Positions 20,756 through 32,338 of a stretch of 64,000 nt of DNA are shown here, one piece after another; positions within the stretch are counted from its first letter, which is position 1; each line of letters begins with the position of its first letter. The translations under genes and the position numbers were made by a program. Origin of the DNA: Trichoplusia ni (lineage: Eukaryota > Arthropoda > Insecta > Lepidoptera > Noctuidae); the NCBI RefSeq assembly GCF_003590095.1, contig NC_039480.1, positions 6,611,328-6,675,327 on the forward strand. The letters run 5' to 3'. The notes under the pieces are model-generated. The model did not search any database. It worked only from the letters and a program-made list of their open reading frames with translations, and had not been told where the DNA came from.

Positions 20756-21063
20756 AACAAAAAATACATCTACAAAAAATATTGTAACACGTACCTAATA
20801 CCTATATTTCTTTTTATCACATCATTTAAAATTAAGGAATACATAGGGTCTTAAAAAAATCACTTGCTATTAAAAGCATACTGGTAAGTGACGTCACACG
20901 AGATTTTAAATCACTGTAACACCTTAATTTTTGTTTACGAGAGAAAAGACAAAAAAAAATCCATTATTTTTTCGACATCTGTCTGACGGTCAAAACAGAT
21001 CACCATTTGTCAAAAAATCGATTCCTTAAGACGTTAAAAGAAATGTGCACATATGTAACGTCA

Positions 21064-21278
21064 TCCCTACTAATACTATAAATGCGAAAGTAACTCTGTC
21101 TGTCTGTTATGCTTTCACGTCTAAACCACTGAACTGATTTTAATGAAATTTGGTACAGAGATAGAGTTGACCTTGAGAAAGAACATAGGATAGTTTTTAT
21201 CCCGGACTTTTGAAGAGTTCTCTTGGAAACGCGATATAACCGACCTCGACGCGGGCGAAGCCGCGGGCGAAAAACTAG
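21064..21278 (+). mobile_element. Helitron-like element, type 2
   Basis: Starts A|TCCCTACTAATACTATAAATG, ends GCGGGCGAAAAACTAG|T after the inverted pair GCGGGCGAAGCCGCGGGC. Body: CACTGAACTGATTTTAATGA. Confidence 0.75.
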
Positions 21279-21467
21279 TATAAAATATGTATGAATTAAG
21301 CTGGTGCTTTGAAGTGATTTGGCAAACCTGACTCGCTTCCGTCGTTTGCAAATAGCAGATAAAATTCTGTGAACTTACTAAGCTCTTTAGCAATCCGTGT
21401 TTATAGAGAGAGAGAGACTGTTATCAATAGGGTAGTTGTTGTCTCTCTCCTACAAAGCTGGTTTCCG

Positions 21468-21555
21468 ATTCTGCTATTCACAATGGCCGATGAATGATTG
21501 GCAATTGGATTAATTTTGAAACTATTCCTATTCTTTTGAGCATTTTACCAACGCA
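21468..21555 (+). mobile_element. Foldback MITE, family D, one arm
   Basis: CTGCTATTCACAATGGCCGA through TTTTGAGCATTTTACCAAC; the other arm is lost. Confidence 0.5.
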
Positions 21556-21572
21556 ATGACTTTGAATTTAAA

Positions 21573-21808
21573 AATAAATAAAATGCGGACAACATCACAC
21601 AGGTACATCGTTCTGAACCCAAAGTAAGTTGCTAAAGCACTTGTGTTATGGAATTCAGATACAACGAAGGTACCACAAACACCCAGACCCGAGACAATGT
21701 AGAAATGTGAATTTTTACATTGATCCGACCGCTGATCGAACCCGGGACCGCAGAGCTAGCGACAACTTGAAACCGGTGCTTACGCCACTCGATCACGGAG
21801 GTCGTCAA
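21573..21808 (-). repeat. tRNA-derived SINE, family S2
   Basis: Full reverse copy, GCGGACAACATCACACAGG to CGATCACGGAGGTCGTC. Confidence 0.85.
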
Positions 21809-22032
21809 AATTTGCAATTATTGTATTTGAAAAATACTTAGAACAAAACGAATAGATTAGTTATTAAATGATGTAATGTGTAAATACTGTCAATTTAATC
21901 CAATTTCAATTAATTGTCAGTGGTTTTGCAGGTCATAGGACACAATATGTCAGTGAAAACGTTAGATAAGAACGTTTGGGTCGAGTCCTGACCAAGTTTC
22001 ATTTTTTCTGTTATTATAGCCGTCATTTTGAT

Positions 22033-22380
22033 CGTCCGAGCCTTTTCCCAACTATGTTGGGGTCGGCTACCAGTCTAACCGGTTTCAGCTAAGTACCAGT
22101 GTTTTACAAGGAGCGACTGTCTATCTGATCTCAACCGTGTTACCTGGGCAACACGATACCCCTTAGTAAGACTGGTCGTCAGTTTCTAGCTTCTGACTAC
22201 CCGTAACGACTGTCAAAGATGTGTCATTAACAGCCGGGACCCACAATTTGACGTGCCTTCCGAAACACGGAGGAACTCGTTATGACAAAGATGGTCACCC
22301 ATCTAAAGACCGACCGCGTCAAGCGTAGTTTAACCTGTGATCGATTCAGTTATGCGGTAACTTAACGTGTCTTGCAAAAC
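22033..22380 (-). repeat. 5S-headed SINE, nearly full length
   Basis: Reverse copy; 5S-like head reversed as GGTCACCCATCTAAAGACCG and TTTAACCTGTGATCGATTC. Confidence 0.85.
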
Positions 22381-22431
22381 ACAGAAACTCCTGGTTTTTT
22401 AAGTTATTTATTCCTTAGTTCTCGTGATTTT

Positions 22432-22550
22432 TCCAAACATTCAAGTCACATGCAAAGACACCCAGACTCAGGACAAGCATTCGTATCTCACACTTGACAA
22501 ATGCTTGCTTGGGATCGAAGCAGCGACCAGTCACGCCAGTTAGCCTGACA
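22432..22550 (-). repeat. tRNA-derived SINE, family S3
   Basis: CATTCAAGTCACATGCAAAG and CAGACTCAGGACAAGCATTC; diverged head. Confidence 0.65.
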
Positions 22551-23140
22551 TTTTAACCTAACTTATTACGCACAAACCTCAACACAATTCCCTGCGTTAT
22601 CACATATTTTATTAAACACATTTGTCACAGACCAATAATGATATCTACAAACAGAGTACAATATTTATTATAAAACGAATGCAATTGTGGGAGAAAGATG
22701 TCGATTTACGCGTTGTAGTAAGCTGTCTTGCTCACACGCGTCCAACAGTACAAGTTTTATCGTTTATAATATAGTGTTCACTGATAATATGGCCAGACAC
22801 GTTTGTTATGATACTAATATTATAAACGCAAAAGTTGGTATGGAACTATGGATGTTTTCAAGCAAAACTATTTACACAATTTTGACGAAATTTGATACAA
22901 ATTTATTAAAAGTAAAATTCAATAGTTCATACAACTTGGATGATAAAATTTATTTATTTTTTCTGTATTCACACTTATTATGCTGTGGTCTGATGGTATA
23001 GATACCTTGATTTTTAGCAATAATGTAAAAAAAACTTGAACCACAATTTAAAAGTAAGTTTCACAAGCACTTGACCGGTTACTTAAAAATAAAATCGTGA
23101 TAAAAACTATTCTATGTATCAATCTAGGTTTATTGATATA
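22551..23140. other. No gene seen
   Basis: A+T-rich; a decayed type 3 Helitron piece may begin near 22815 (ATACTAATATTATAAACGCA). Confidence 0.3.
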
Positions 23141-23418
23141 TAGCTGTTGCCCGCGACTTCGCCCGCGTGGTTAGAAGATATAAGTTAGGAATCTTTGAAC
23201 GGAAGCCCTCGAATTCAATATTTTCCTCGTTTTTGCCACACTTTCCATTGTATCTTCTCCCCTATTCGTCGCAACGTGATGGTTTATAGCCTAAAGCCTT
23301 CCTCGACAAATGGTATATTCAACACAAAAATATATTTTCAATTTGGACCAGTAGTTCTTGAGATTAGCGCGTTCAAACAAACAAACTCTTCAGCTTTAAA
23401 TATTAGTACAGAGTAAAT
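23141..23418 (-). mobile_element. Lep1-type Helitron-like element
   Basis: AGCTGTTGCCCGCGACTTCG to TTAAATATTAGTACAGAG; the terminal CTAG is mutated to ATAG. Confidence 0.75.
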
Positions 23419-23635
23419 ATAAAGAGGAGTTTGACGGAATTTGGTGCGCCAAATTTCGTCAAAATCCGTTCAGTAATTTTCACTTGAAAGAGTAATACAC
23501 ACAAACGCGTTTATAATATTAGCAGAATCTGATGATACACTCGAACACAAATAACAACTTTATTTATAGTTACAAACCGGTTTCGATATCAAAACAACAA
23601 CACTTCTTGCAATTTTATTGGATGAGTTTTATAAA

Positions 23636-23920
23636 TCTATACTAATCTACAAAGCTGAAGAGTTTGTTTGTTTGAACGCGCTAATCTCAGGAACTACTGG
23701 TTTACTTAAATAGAAAAAATATTTTTGTGTTGAATAGACCATTCATCGAGGAAGGTTTTAGGCTATACCTATACCATCACGCTGCGATTGATAGGAGCGA
23801 AGACACAATGGAAAATGTTGCAAAAACAGGAAAAAATATTTATCTTCGAGGGCTTCCGTTCAATAATTCTTAACTTATATATCTTCTAACCACGCGGACG
23901 AAGTCGCGGGCAACAGCTAG
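23636..23920 (+). mobile_element. Lep1-type Helitron-like element, full length
   Basis: A|TCTATACTAATCTACAAAG at the 5' end and GTCGCGGGCAACAGCTAG|T at the 3' end: 5' TC, a 3' hairpin (GCGGACGAAGTCGC), CTAG, and an A/T insertion site with no target duplication. These are the standard Helitron marks. Confidence 0.85.
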
Positions 23921-23967
23921 TTTTATATATAATCGTACAAAATTAAGTCAGATAGACAGATGACTGG

Positions 23968-24200
23968 CCTGCTGGTCTAGTGGTTAGTGTCCCTGACTGC
24001 TATACCGGAGGTCGTGGGTTCAATTCCAACCCAGGACAAATGTTTGTGTGATGAGCACAATCATTTGTTCTGTGTCTGGGTGTAATTTATCTATATTATG
24101 TATGTATTTAGAAATATATAAGTATGTATATCAGTTGTCTAGTACTCATAATACAAGTTTTGCTTAGTTTGAGACTAGATGGCGTTGTGTGAAAGTCGTG
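23968..24200 (+). repeat. tRNA-derived SINE, family S1
   Basis: Full forward copy: GGTCTAGTGGTTAGTGTCCC, GTGGGTTCAATTCC, through AGACTAGATGGCGTTGTGTG. Confidence 0.85.
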
Positions 24201-24211
24201 AAATATAATAT

Positions 24212-24312
24212 TATAGGCAGTCGCTCGTTGTAAAACACTGGTACTTAGCTGGGCCCGGTTAGACTGGAAACCGATCTCAACAAAGTTGGGAAAAGGCTGG
24301 GATGAGGATACG
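24212..24312 (+). repeat. 5S-headed SINE fragment
   Basis: GGCAGTCGCTCGTTGTAAAA to AAAGTTGGGAAAAGGCTGGG; body only. Confidence 0.7.
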
Positions 24313-24527
24313 AAATGCAGACGAAAATAATTGTTCAGTTACGCTGGTATGTTTTCCCCAAAGTTTGTTGTTTTTGGCTTTGAGTACTGTATTCTATAAA
24401 AGTGGCTGTCTTGCGTTTATGTATGGTTTTTTAAATGAGGTGCAGGTTTGATTTCAATACGAAGTCTTAAAGTGACTTTTATATGCGAATATTTACTCTT
24501 AAGTTCTAATTGTAACATTTTTTTTTG

Positions 24528-24598
24528 CTGAAACCGGTTGTTCTGGTTATCTGGTAGCCGACCCCAACATAGTTGGGAAAAGGCTAGGCGGATGATGA
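24528..24598 (+). repeat. 5S-headed SINE, 3' tail
   Basis: CCGACCCCAACATAGTTGGG and GGCTAGGCGGATGATGATT. Confidence 0.7.
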
Positions 24599-24850
24599 TT
24601 TTTTTAAGTAAAAATTTTACTTTTTTTCTTGAAAAAAAAAATGACTCCCACGATAAGGAATTCCCACGCTTTTATTAGGTCGACCTGTATGTTTACAACT
24701 TTATAATTTTAATCTTATTTTAGACACTACAGTGTGTTATAACTCTCATCATAACGCCTTTTGGGTTAAAAATAAACTGTATACTATTATTTTTGTTCAC
24801 ACATACAAATACACTAAATAATAAAATGAATTGTTAAGAGAGATACTTAC

Positions 24851-25217
24851 GGATACTTCAAAATTTAATGGTTTTTTTCTCTAAACTCTTCTATAAAAAT
24901 TGGCCACAAACTACAAATTGAACTATTTATAAAATAAATTACACATATGGCTTACAAATGAATATTATAATTCTGTAACTATAAAAAAACACACAACGAG
25001 TTATAGTTTTTTAGCTTCATATATACCGTAACACATTCACAATTCGTAAGCGACTTATCAAAAGCGGTTCAGTAGTCTCGGATATAACGGTTACAATTTC
25101 ACAAACTCGCGAACTTCATTTTTTTAATATTTAAATATTTATAGTTAAGTTATTGTTTAATTAAAGTTTTTAACCTTTTAATAGACGTCTATCGCGTACC
25201 GCGTTTGAATAACAACT
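24851..25217 (-). other. Candidate non-coding first exon of Toll
   Basis: 367 nt from the Inr to a strong donor, gtaagtat, starting at 24850. Splicing to the acceptor before 18223 would remove about 6.6 kb. The stretch shows no copy of the repeat families in this window. It carries short uORFs, one beginning ATGAAGTTCGCG. Inferred from signals only; no transcript evidence. Confidence 0.4.
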
Positions 25218-25220
25218 GTT
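25186..25220 (-). promoter_or_regulatory. Candidate Toll core promoter (Inr plus DPE)
   Basis: On the minus strand ACAGTT places A+1 at 25217. AGACG lies at 25190-25186, exactly +28 to +32, a full match to the DPE consensus RGWYV at the position insect TFIID requires. No TATA box is obvious, as usual for DPE promoters. An AGATAA motif sits at 25253-25258 (about -40). No other supported minus-strand gene lies downstream except Toll. Confidence 0.45.
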
Positions 25221-25399
25221 TTAAAGCTACAGCACCGACGCAGTTGGTTAAGAGATAAATTTTATCGCGAATAAAATGTATCAGATGGAAAGTAAGTCGT
25301 AATATAAGCTTTATGCCAAGGCTTTACGGTCGAAAATGCTGATTTATATTCAGTTTGGTTCGAAAGCAATGTTTGTTTATTCAATATATGATGTAGACT

Positions 25400-25426
25400 G
25401 GGTTTTCCCTTCCCGAAAAATTATCT
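25400..25426. promoter_or_regulatory. Kappa-B site with adjacent GATA site upstream of the candidate Toll promoter
   Basis: GGGTTTTCCC at 25400-25409 is a perfect, palindromic match to the Dorsal/Dif consensus GGGWWWWCCM. TTATCT (reverse AGATAA, a WGATAR site) is at 25421-25426, 11 bp away. Closely linked kappa-B and GATA sites are a known feature of insect immune-gene enhancers. They lie at about -183 to -209 relative to 25217, in a repeat-free stretch. Confidence 0.45.
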
Positions 25427-26263
25427 GGAACAGACATAGAAGATTGTAACAGAGGGAAGTGCTATACAGCCAGGATTCGGGAATCTGGTTAATAATTGGC
25501 AGTTATTATCTCTTAAGGGCCGATTTTTCAATCGCAAGATAACTTTATTAGTTAAGAATTCTTTACCTTTTTTAAATATTTGTTGATATTAAGGACCGTA
25601 GAAATCGGCTCGTGAAAGGGGAAACCTATGCCCATCAGTGGGAGGACAAAGGCTGTGGATGATGATGATGATGATATGCTTAGTTAGATTTGACATGAAA
25701 CAAATTGCGATTCTAAATCGATTAAATTTCCAAGACAAAGAAGATCGTCAGCTCACAAAAGTGACACATGCGTAGGTAGCAGGCACTTCCGTCGGTATTT
25801 CTGTTCCATGGTTTTAGTTAAAAATTGAGCCTAGAGCTTTTAAAACAAAAATATTATTTTGCTATAGACATTAAGTCTATTTTCGTACTAGAACAATATT
25901 GAACCTACGTTGTTATTCAAAGAACGTAATTCTTCGATAGTTTTAGATAAATTACTAGCAGATACGCCCGCGTAAATGTCAGATATAGCTGTAAGAAACA
26001 TAACCGTATTTTAAAGAAGATTAAAGTAGGTTCATTAATCCACGGGGTCAGCTACCTCCACACAAAATTTCATCGAAATCGGTCCAGACGTTTCGGCGTA
26101 AAGAGGTAACAAACACGGAACTTAACTACTAGGCTATCCGTGCCGTCTGATCTGACTCTGAATTGGCCTGAAGGCTGTACAAGCTTGCAAAGCCTAAAGA
26201 ACTTCACTTATCACACTTAAGCAAAGTAAACATTTCTTTTTTACGAAAATGCTCTCTTCGCCT

Positions 26264-26582
26264 CATCGGCCTAGCCTTTTCCCAACTATGTTGAGGTCGG
26301 CTTGCAGTCTAACCGGATTCAGCTAAGTACCAGAGTTTTACAAGGAGCGACTGCCTATCTGACCTCCTCAACCCAGTTACAGGCAACACAATACCCCTTA
26401 GTTAGGCTGGTTTTAAGCTTCTGACTACCTGTAACGACTGTCAAATATGTATAAACAACTGCCGGGATCCACAATTTAACTTGCCTGACAAAGATGGTCA
26501 CCCATCTACAGACCAACCGCGTCAAGCATAGCTTAACCTGTGATCGATTCACTTATATGAAGTTATAGCTTAGCCACGAGCT
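26264..26582 (-). repeat. 5S-headed SINE, nearly full length
   Basis: Reverse copy ending TAGCTTAGCCACGAGCTC, the family 5' end; short internal deletions. Confidence 0.85.
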
Positions 26583-27199
26583 CCGCCGGCTCTGACTCTT
26601 AAATAGGAAACTGTTTTAGCTGTGTTATCGTTGGAAATCCGGTCGCGACATAGTTTAGTTGGGTTTTTTAAAACGAAATATACCAAACATATTTAAATGC
26701 CTAGAAATTAAATTTATTGTATAGATGGCTGAGGCACAAGAAAAAAACTTCAAATGTATGTGAATGACATTCCTTTTCGACAAGTGACGTGACTCTGACT
26801 TGTCAGTTCAATACATTTGCTTAAGATATTCTTTGATTGTACATAATATATGTATTGTTATAATCATAATATTATTCAAATGACAACTTATTCACGTTAT
26901 ATGAAAAATCGGTAATCCAGTCCGAAATTCAGAAAAATCGAACATAAGAAAAGAAACACAAATTCTCAATTTTTTGAAACCAGTATCCCAATATTAGTAA
27001 CCATTACCAGAACCTACTTACAATATTTTTCACAAACGAAAACCCGTCGATTTCCTAACCTTGGCGAGCGCTGCTTAACCTTTAATATCAATAAAACTTA
27101 CACTTACTCAAGACTGGATGGGGAAAACCGATCTATAAATCGATTACGTTTTTTACTGTAAAGGCTTGTTTAGACGCGGCGAGAAATATCGTATATCAT
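26583..27199. other. No gene seen
   Basis: No coding or repeat pattern recognised. Confidence 0.3.
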
Positions 27200-27530
27200 C
27201 ATTATAGCCTGGTCCCAACTATGTTGGGGTCGGCTTCCAGTCTAACCGGATGCAGCTAAGTACCAGTGTTTTACAAGGAGCGAGTGCCTATCTCAATGAT
27301 AATAAATTAAATATAGTTATAAAAAAATAGGAATGCTGTCATGAGAAAATCATTTATTCAAGTTAGGCTACTAAGAAGCACTTTTTGAAGATTCAGATTC
27401 GGACAGCACCCAGTTTCACCCACCCTTCACCGCTAATCACCTCAACTCAGTTACCTGGGCAACACGATACCCCTTAGTTAGACTGGTTGTCAGACTTTCT
27501 AGCTTCTGACTACCTGTAACGCCCTATAAC

Positions 27531-29067
27531 CAGGGACCGGACAACCCCACTTTAGAGTTAAGCCGTTTGACAGGGTAACCCGTACACGGGGTAACTCATA
27601 TCGCAGTGTTACCTTTTGTTCGAGTTACATCCTCGAAACCCAGCGAAATGGTTAACACCTTCATTATGGTAACCACGTGAAGGGGTTAACCCCTTCAATA
27701 ACTTAACCCTTTGAAGTGGTTACCTTCACGAAAGGCTTTTATTCGTGTTACCCTGAATTACCCACTAAACTTGAGCTGCATACTTGCACCCTAGCGGCCC
27801 CTCATTGCTTTACTAAGACTACGGCTGATTTTCTTCTATCGCCGACGCGTCGCGCCTCTCGGACAAACTACCTACGCGCGAAACGTCATATAGGTAACTA
27901 GCTGTTGCCCGCGATTTCGTCCGCGTGGTTAGAAGATATAAGTTAGGAATTTTTGAACGAAAGCCCTCGAAGATTAATATTTTTCCCCGTATTTGCCACA
28001 TTTTCCATTAAGTCTTCGCTCCTATTAGTTGCAGCGTAATTTTATATACCTAGCCTAAAACCTTCCTCGATTATTGGTCTATTGAACACAAAATGAGATC
28101 AAATTTTTTAGATGAAATTATTTATAATAATTAAAAAAAAAATCGAATACAAGTTTTTTTTTCATTTTTTGCATTTTCTGAGAAGATTTGACGGGTGAAT
28201 TTTCGATTGAAAATTAGAGTGTTTTTTTATATTAACTCAAAATAAGGTGAAAAAATAAATATTTTTAATCAAATAAATTACAGCGTATTTGGGACACAAA
28301 AAAGTAAGTTTTCACCAAATTTCGTTACAAAAATAAATTTTGGTAAAAGATAAAAATAAAAAACCACAATCTTGGTTTTTTAGATTTTTCACATAAATTT
28401 TGACGTTAAGTATGTGAAAAAAATGTAAACACAAAAGTTTTAGATCTTTTTCTTTTAGAACTTTGCCATTTGACTTTTTTCGATACGAATTTTAGTTTTG
28501 CCGGAAATTGATAAAAACCGTTTTTTACTCTTCAAACGTCACTCCCACCCCCTTCCCGACCTCAGATCACCCGTAAATTATTTTTCCTTTCATTTTTATA
28601 ATATTCCCCTCCTTTTCTAATGGGTTTCATCCTACTATTTTTTAATTTGGTTTTAAAAATTATCGACCCTGGTCTACAAGTATAGACACGAAAAATATAT
28701 ATCACAACGTTTGAAAAGTGCGACAAGCAAAATTAAACTGTAAGATCATATCTACAATGATTTTTATTCCATGTTTACAAGTCGCTCGGTAAATGCAACA
28801 ATGGCGCCGCTGGGCGGTAAGATGTCACGTGCGCTCGTGGTTATACTATTTTCAAACTAATGTCTATGATAAAGAGTGCATATTGCATTGTCTTAGGTTG
28901 GAGTGGGTTACCCTGTTACAGTGTTACAGGGTAGTAAAGGGTAACCTGTTCAGAACAGGGTTCCAGTAACCCGTTCGAAGGTGTAACATATGTCATAGGG
29001 TTTTTTCTTGAAGCGCTTAAAAAAACCCCTTCAAAAACCCTTTCAATGAGTATCCGGCCGGTCCCTG
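27531..29067. mobile_element. Non-autonomous hAT-type element (1.5 kb)
   Basis: Starts CAGGGACCGG and ends CCGGTCCCTG (10-bp TIRs). Both sides are flanked by the 8-bp duplication CCTATAAC (27523-27530 and 29068-29075). TIRs starting CAGGG plus an 8-bp duplication point to hAT. Both subterminal regions are full of GGTTAAC, GGTTACC and GGGTAACC motifs. No transposase frame is present. A truncated Lep1 Helitron (27898-28095) sits inside. Confidence 0.8.
27898..28095 (-). mobile_element. Lep1-type Helitron, truncated
   Basis: CTAGCTGTTGCCCGCGATTT through ATTGGTCTATTGAACACAAA, then homology stops, inside the hAT-type element. Confidence 0.7.
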
Positions 29068-29741
29068 CCTATAACAGCCGGGACCCACAATTTCTCATAT
29101 TGGCTGTTTTTTTAAGAACATTAATATAGACCCGCGACTCTGACTATCTTTCGATATTTTTTTATTATAATCATTTAGAAAATGACGACTCTAGAGTTCG
29201 CAAATAAAGGCATTTAAAACTGATCATATATCCTAATTTCCGAATAATTGATTTCATATCGCAACTCACACGATTTTTCGCACCGTCTGAATCAGCCTTA
29301 AGTGTCAAAGGACATGACTTGACCCTGTGGTTTACACATACACACATATGTACATACATACATACATTGGGTAACATTTATCAGTACGTGTAAAAACTAA
29401 TATTTCTAAGAAAATCTTGTTAAAAACCCAAATAGCAATGATACGGAATTCTAAAGAAATGATACATCTATTTAGTTTTGGTTGATAACTATGTTTATGT
29501 TGGCATGGTGGTTTGAGAGCGTGAATGCTAAACCGGAGGTTCGATACCCGTCCAGGAAATTTGTGTGATTGGTATAGGTGTTTGTTTCGTTTGAATTTTA
29601 TTTATCTTTTAGCTGTTTCTGACGTCTTTGCCTGGATATCAGTTAAAGCTGTTAAAACATTTTTAACGAATTTTGATAAAAGTCGCTTATTCCATCGAAA
29701 TCGGGCCAACCGGTTGCGAGAGGTGAGGTAACAAGCATGCA

Positions 29742-29960
29742 TCCTAACTAATATTATAAATGCGAAAGTAACTCTGTCCGTCTGTCTGTTACGCTTTCAC
29801 GTCTAAACCACTGAACTGATTTTAATGAAATTTGGTACAGAGATAGAGTTGACCTTGAGAAAGAACATAGCATAGTTTTTATCCCGGGCATTTGAACAGT
29901 TCTCTTGTAAACGCGATATAACCGACCTCAACGCGGGCGAAGCCGCGGGCGAAAAGCTAG
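29742..29960 (+). mobile_element. Helitron-like element, type 2, full length
   Basis: A|TCCTAACTAATATTATAAATG to GCGGGCGAAAAGCTAG|T, same rules as the Lep1 copies but a distinct body. Confidence 0.8.
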
Positions 29961-30079
29961 TACAACCATAAAGTAAATTTTTGTTTTTTTTAATTAATGT
30001 TTGTTTTTGAAATATACCCCTTTATAATAATGTCTAGTTTTTATCACGTTTTTATACATTCAGTTTTCATGTTTGTTTG

Positions 30080-30235
30080 TCGTTCCGGTTGGATTTTGCA
30101 ACTCAATTTTGAGGCACTTCCCGATAAGCTAGCAGGCTGAAACTTTCAGGGTGGCTTCAAACCCGATGACAATACAATTTACAACTATAAAAATGGCCGA
30201 TCTTGATAAAATTTGAATTTAAAAACGTGGGCTAT
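30080..30235 (+). repeat. Family E single arm
   Basis: GTTTGTCGTTCCGGTTGGAT, CGATAAGCTAGCAGGCTGAA, TTTACAACTATAAAAATGGC. Confidence 0.6.
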
Positions 30236-30587
30236 AAGATGCTTTTGTATTTATTTTTTCAATGTAAATATAAAAAGAAACAGTCGCTCTTGTTTTGATA
30301 AATTAAAAAAGACATACTTTCCATTTTTTTTTTGTTATTTATAAAGCCTTAAAAGTTATAAAGGGGTAAACGAATGGAGTGTAAATAATCAATTTTATTC
30401 TGTATTACAGACTTGTTCTAATAATTGCCGATAAACTTGATAAAAATAATATTCTAGTTATTTACTTCAAACAAAATGGAAAATCCATTTTATATCGCAT
30501 GTCAGATAACTTATAATGACAATTATTCTGATCTTTGAACTATATCACACTGTTAACCTATTTCTTGGCAATTGTTGATGTAAAATT

Positions 30588-30943
30588 GGAGCACGTGGCT
30601 AAGCTATAACTGCATAAATGAAGCGATCACAGGTTAAGCTAAGCTTGACGATGGTCCGTAGATGGGTGACCATCTTTGTCATAACGAGTTCCTCCGTGTT
30701 TCGGAAGGCACGTTAAATTGTGGGTCCCGGCTGTTATTCCTACATCTTTGACAGTCGTTGCAGATAGTCCGAAGCTTGAAAGTCTGACAGCCAGTCTAAC
30801 TAAGGGGTATCGTGTTGCCCAGGTAACTGGGTTGAGGAGGTCAGATAGACAGTCGCTCCTTGTGAAACACTGGTACTTAGCTGAATCCGGTTAGACTGGA
30901 AGCCGACCACAACATAGTTAGGAAAAGGCTAGGATGATGATGT
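30588..30943 (+). repeat. 5S-headed SINE, full length
   Basis: Head GATCACAGGTTAAGCTAAGC and GTAGATGGGTGACCATC; tail GGATGATGATG. Confidence 0.88.
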
Positions 30944-30991
30944 TGAGGGCGCTGTCTGCAAGTGGTTTCGAGTCAGACCAAATATATTAAA

Positions 30992-31205
30992 ACTACCTTT
31001 TCGCCCGCGGCTTCGCCCGCGTTGAGGTCGGTTTCCAAGAGAACTCTTCAAAAGTCCGGGATAAAAACTATCCTATGTTCTTTCTCAACGTCAACTCTAT
31101 CTCTGTACCAAATTTCATTAAAATCAGTTCAGTGGTTTAGACGTGAAAGAGTAACAGACGGACGGACAGAGAGACAGAGTTACTTTCGCATTTATAATAT
31201 TAGTG
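30992..31205 (-). mobile_element. Helitron-like element, type 2
   Basis: Reverse copy: TTTTCGCCCGCGGCTTCGCC to TCGCATTTATAATATTAG; CTAG mutated. Confidence 0.75.
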
Positions 31206-31483
31206 CAAAAGATTTTTCTCATCGATCATAAGTCAACTAGTTCTATTATAACATATGGATCGATAGCAACGAAGCGTAAATAATTTATTGATTAGTTAAA
31301 TTACAATGAAAACTTTATGACAGATAAAATTTAATTATATACGTCTTAATATTAATTACTGGTTTAGCCATTACGTAGGTAATTAACTATATTCCTTGTG
31401 TAAAGTGATATTTTGTAAGAAATTATATTATATCGTCAATTTCTAAATTGGAAAAACCATTTCTATCACTCGGCTATTAATTA

Positions 31484-32140
31484 CATCATCATCATCCTAG
31501 CCTTTTCCCAACTATGTTGGGGTCGGCTTCCAGTCTAACCGGATACAGCTAAGTACCAGTGTTTCACAAGGAGCGACTGTCTATCTGACCTCCTCAACCC
31601 AGTTACCTGGGCAACACGCAGAGCCGCGCATGAGCGCGCTCTCCCGCCCTAACTAGGGTTCTGGGCGACGGGACGGGGGTGTCTGTCGTCCGAGTATATT
31701 ACCCACGGCGGTTGGCCACATTCGGTGCTATGGATACGGTCCCAATATGAGGCGAGGAGGCCGACGCTCTTTACACGTCGGCCTCTACACAACACAAGAA
31801 AGTGACCTACCGGCCCACATTACTGGCCGGTGGAAGCCCGCGGTCGGTGTATGAAGGATTGCAACGCATTGCCATACACCGACACAAAAACGCGGATGAC
31901 GTAGCACAGCGGTTCAGGTTTAGTCAGTAAGAGTCTGACACTACCCGTTTCCTCCCCCGAGGGAGTGGGTGTCCATGAGGATACCCCGCCTAAACAAAAA
32001 AAAAAAGTTACCTGGGCAACAAGATACCCCTTAGTTAGACTCGTTGTCAGACTTTCAGCTTCTGACTACCTATAACGACTGTCAAAGATGTATGAATAAC
32101 AGCCGGGACCCACAATTTAACGTGCCTTCCGAAACACGGT
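31484..32140 (-). repeat. 5S-headed SINE interrupted by a LINE tail
   Basis: Reverse copy with a CATCATCATCC tail; interrupted at 31617-32005; head end truncated after CGTGCCTTCCGAAACACGG. Confidence 0.85.
31617..32005 (+). mobile_element. 5'-truncated LINE tail with target duplication
   Basis: About 389 bp ending CTAAAC and poly(A), flanked by AGTTACCTGGGCAACA at 31601-31616 and 32006-32021, a 16-bp target duplication. Contains CCGACACAAAAACGCGGATG as in the 19205 copy. Only 3' UTR is visible; the LINE clade is not determined. Confidence 0.8.
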
Positions 32141-32338
32141 TGAAATGAAATTCTGTTTTGTATACAATTTGTATAGGCACTTAGAAAAAGGAAATCAATC
32201 TAATAATAGAGAATCTAAATCTTGGTGTGACTTCTTATAAAAAAACATATTATAAACGACAGATACATGATTTGGTAATCTTTATAGCCTTTTATTTACA
32301 AGCTGATTTTTTAGACAAAAAAACACAAATTTTCATGT

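Larger units (their letters stand above)
27200..29095 (-). repeat. 5S-headed SINE split by other insertions
   Basis: The SINE pieces are 27200-27296, 27434-27530 and 29068-29095. The first gap holds a LINE-like tail (27297-27433, CAGCACCCAGTTTCACCCAC) related to 57930-58060; the second holds the hAT-type element. Confidence 0.75.

Noticed and set aside
23968..24040. tRNA gene-like A and B boxes (also in all S1, S2 and S3 copies)
   Set aside because: They head longer repeated bodies, recur in many diverged copies and lack clean cloverleaf ends, so they are SINE heads, not functional tRNA genes.
25655..25680. GATGATGATG tract as a regulatory microsatellite
   Set aside because: It is the tail of a LINE-like end (CCCATCAGTGGGA precedes it).
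26355..26552. ORFs of 60-80 residues repeated around the window (also 2655-2858 style frames at 62655, 57943, 63307)
   Set aside because: These are translations of 5S-SINE or S2 SINE copies.
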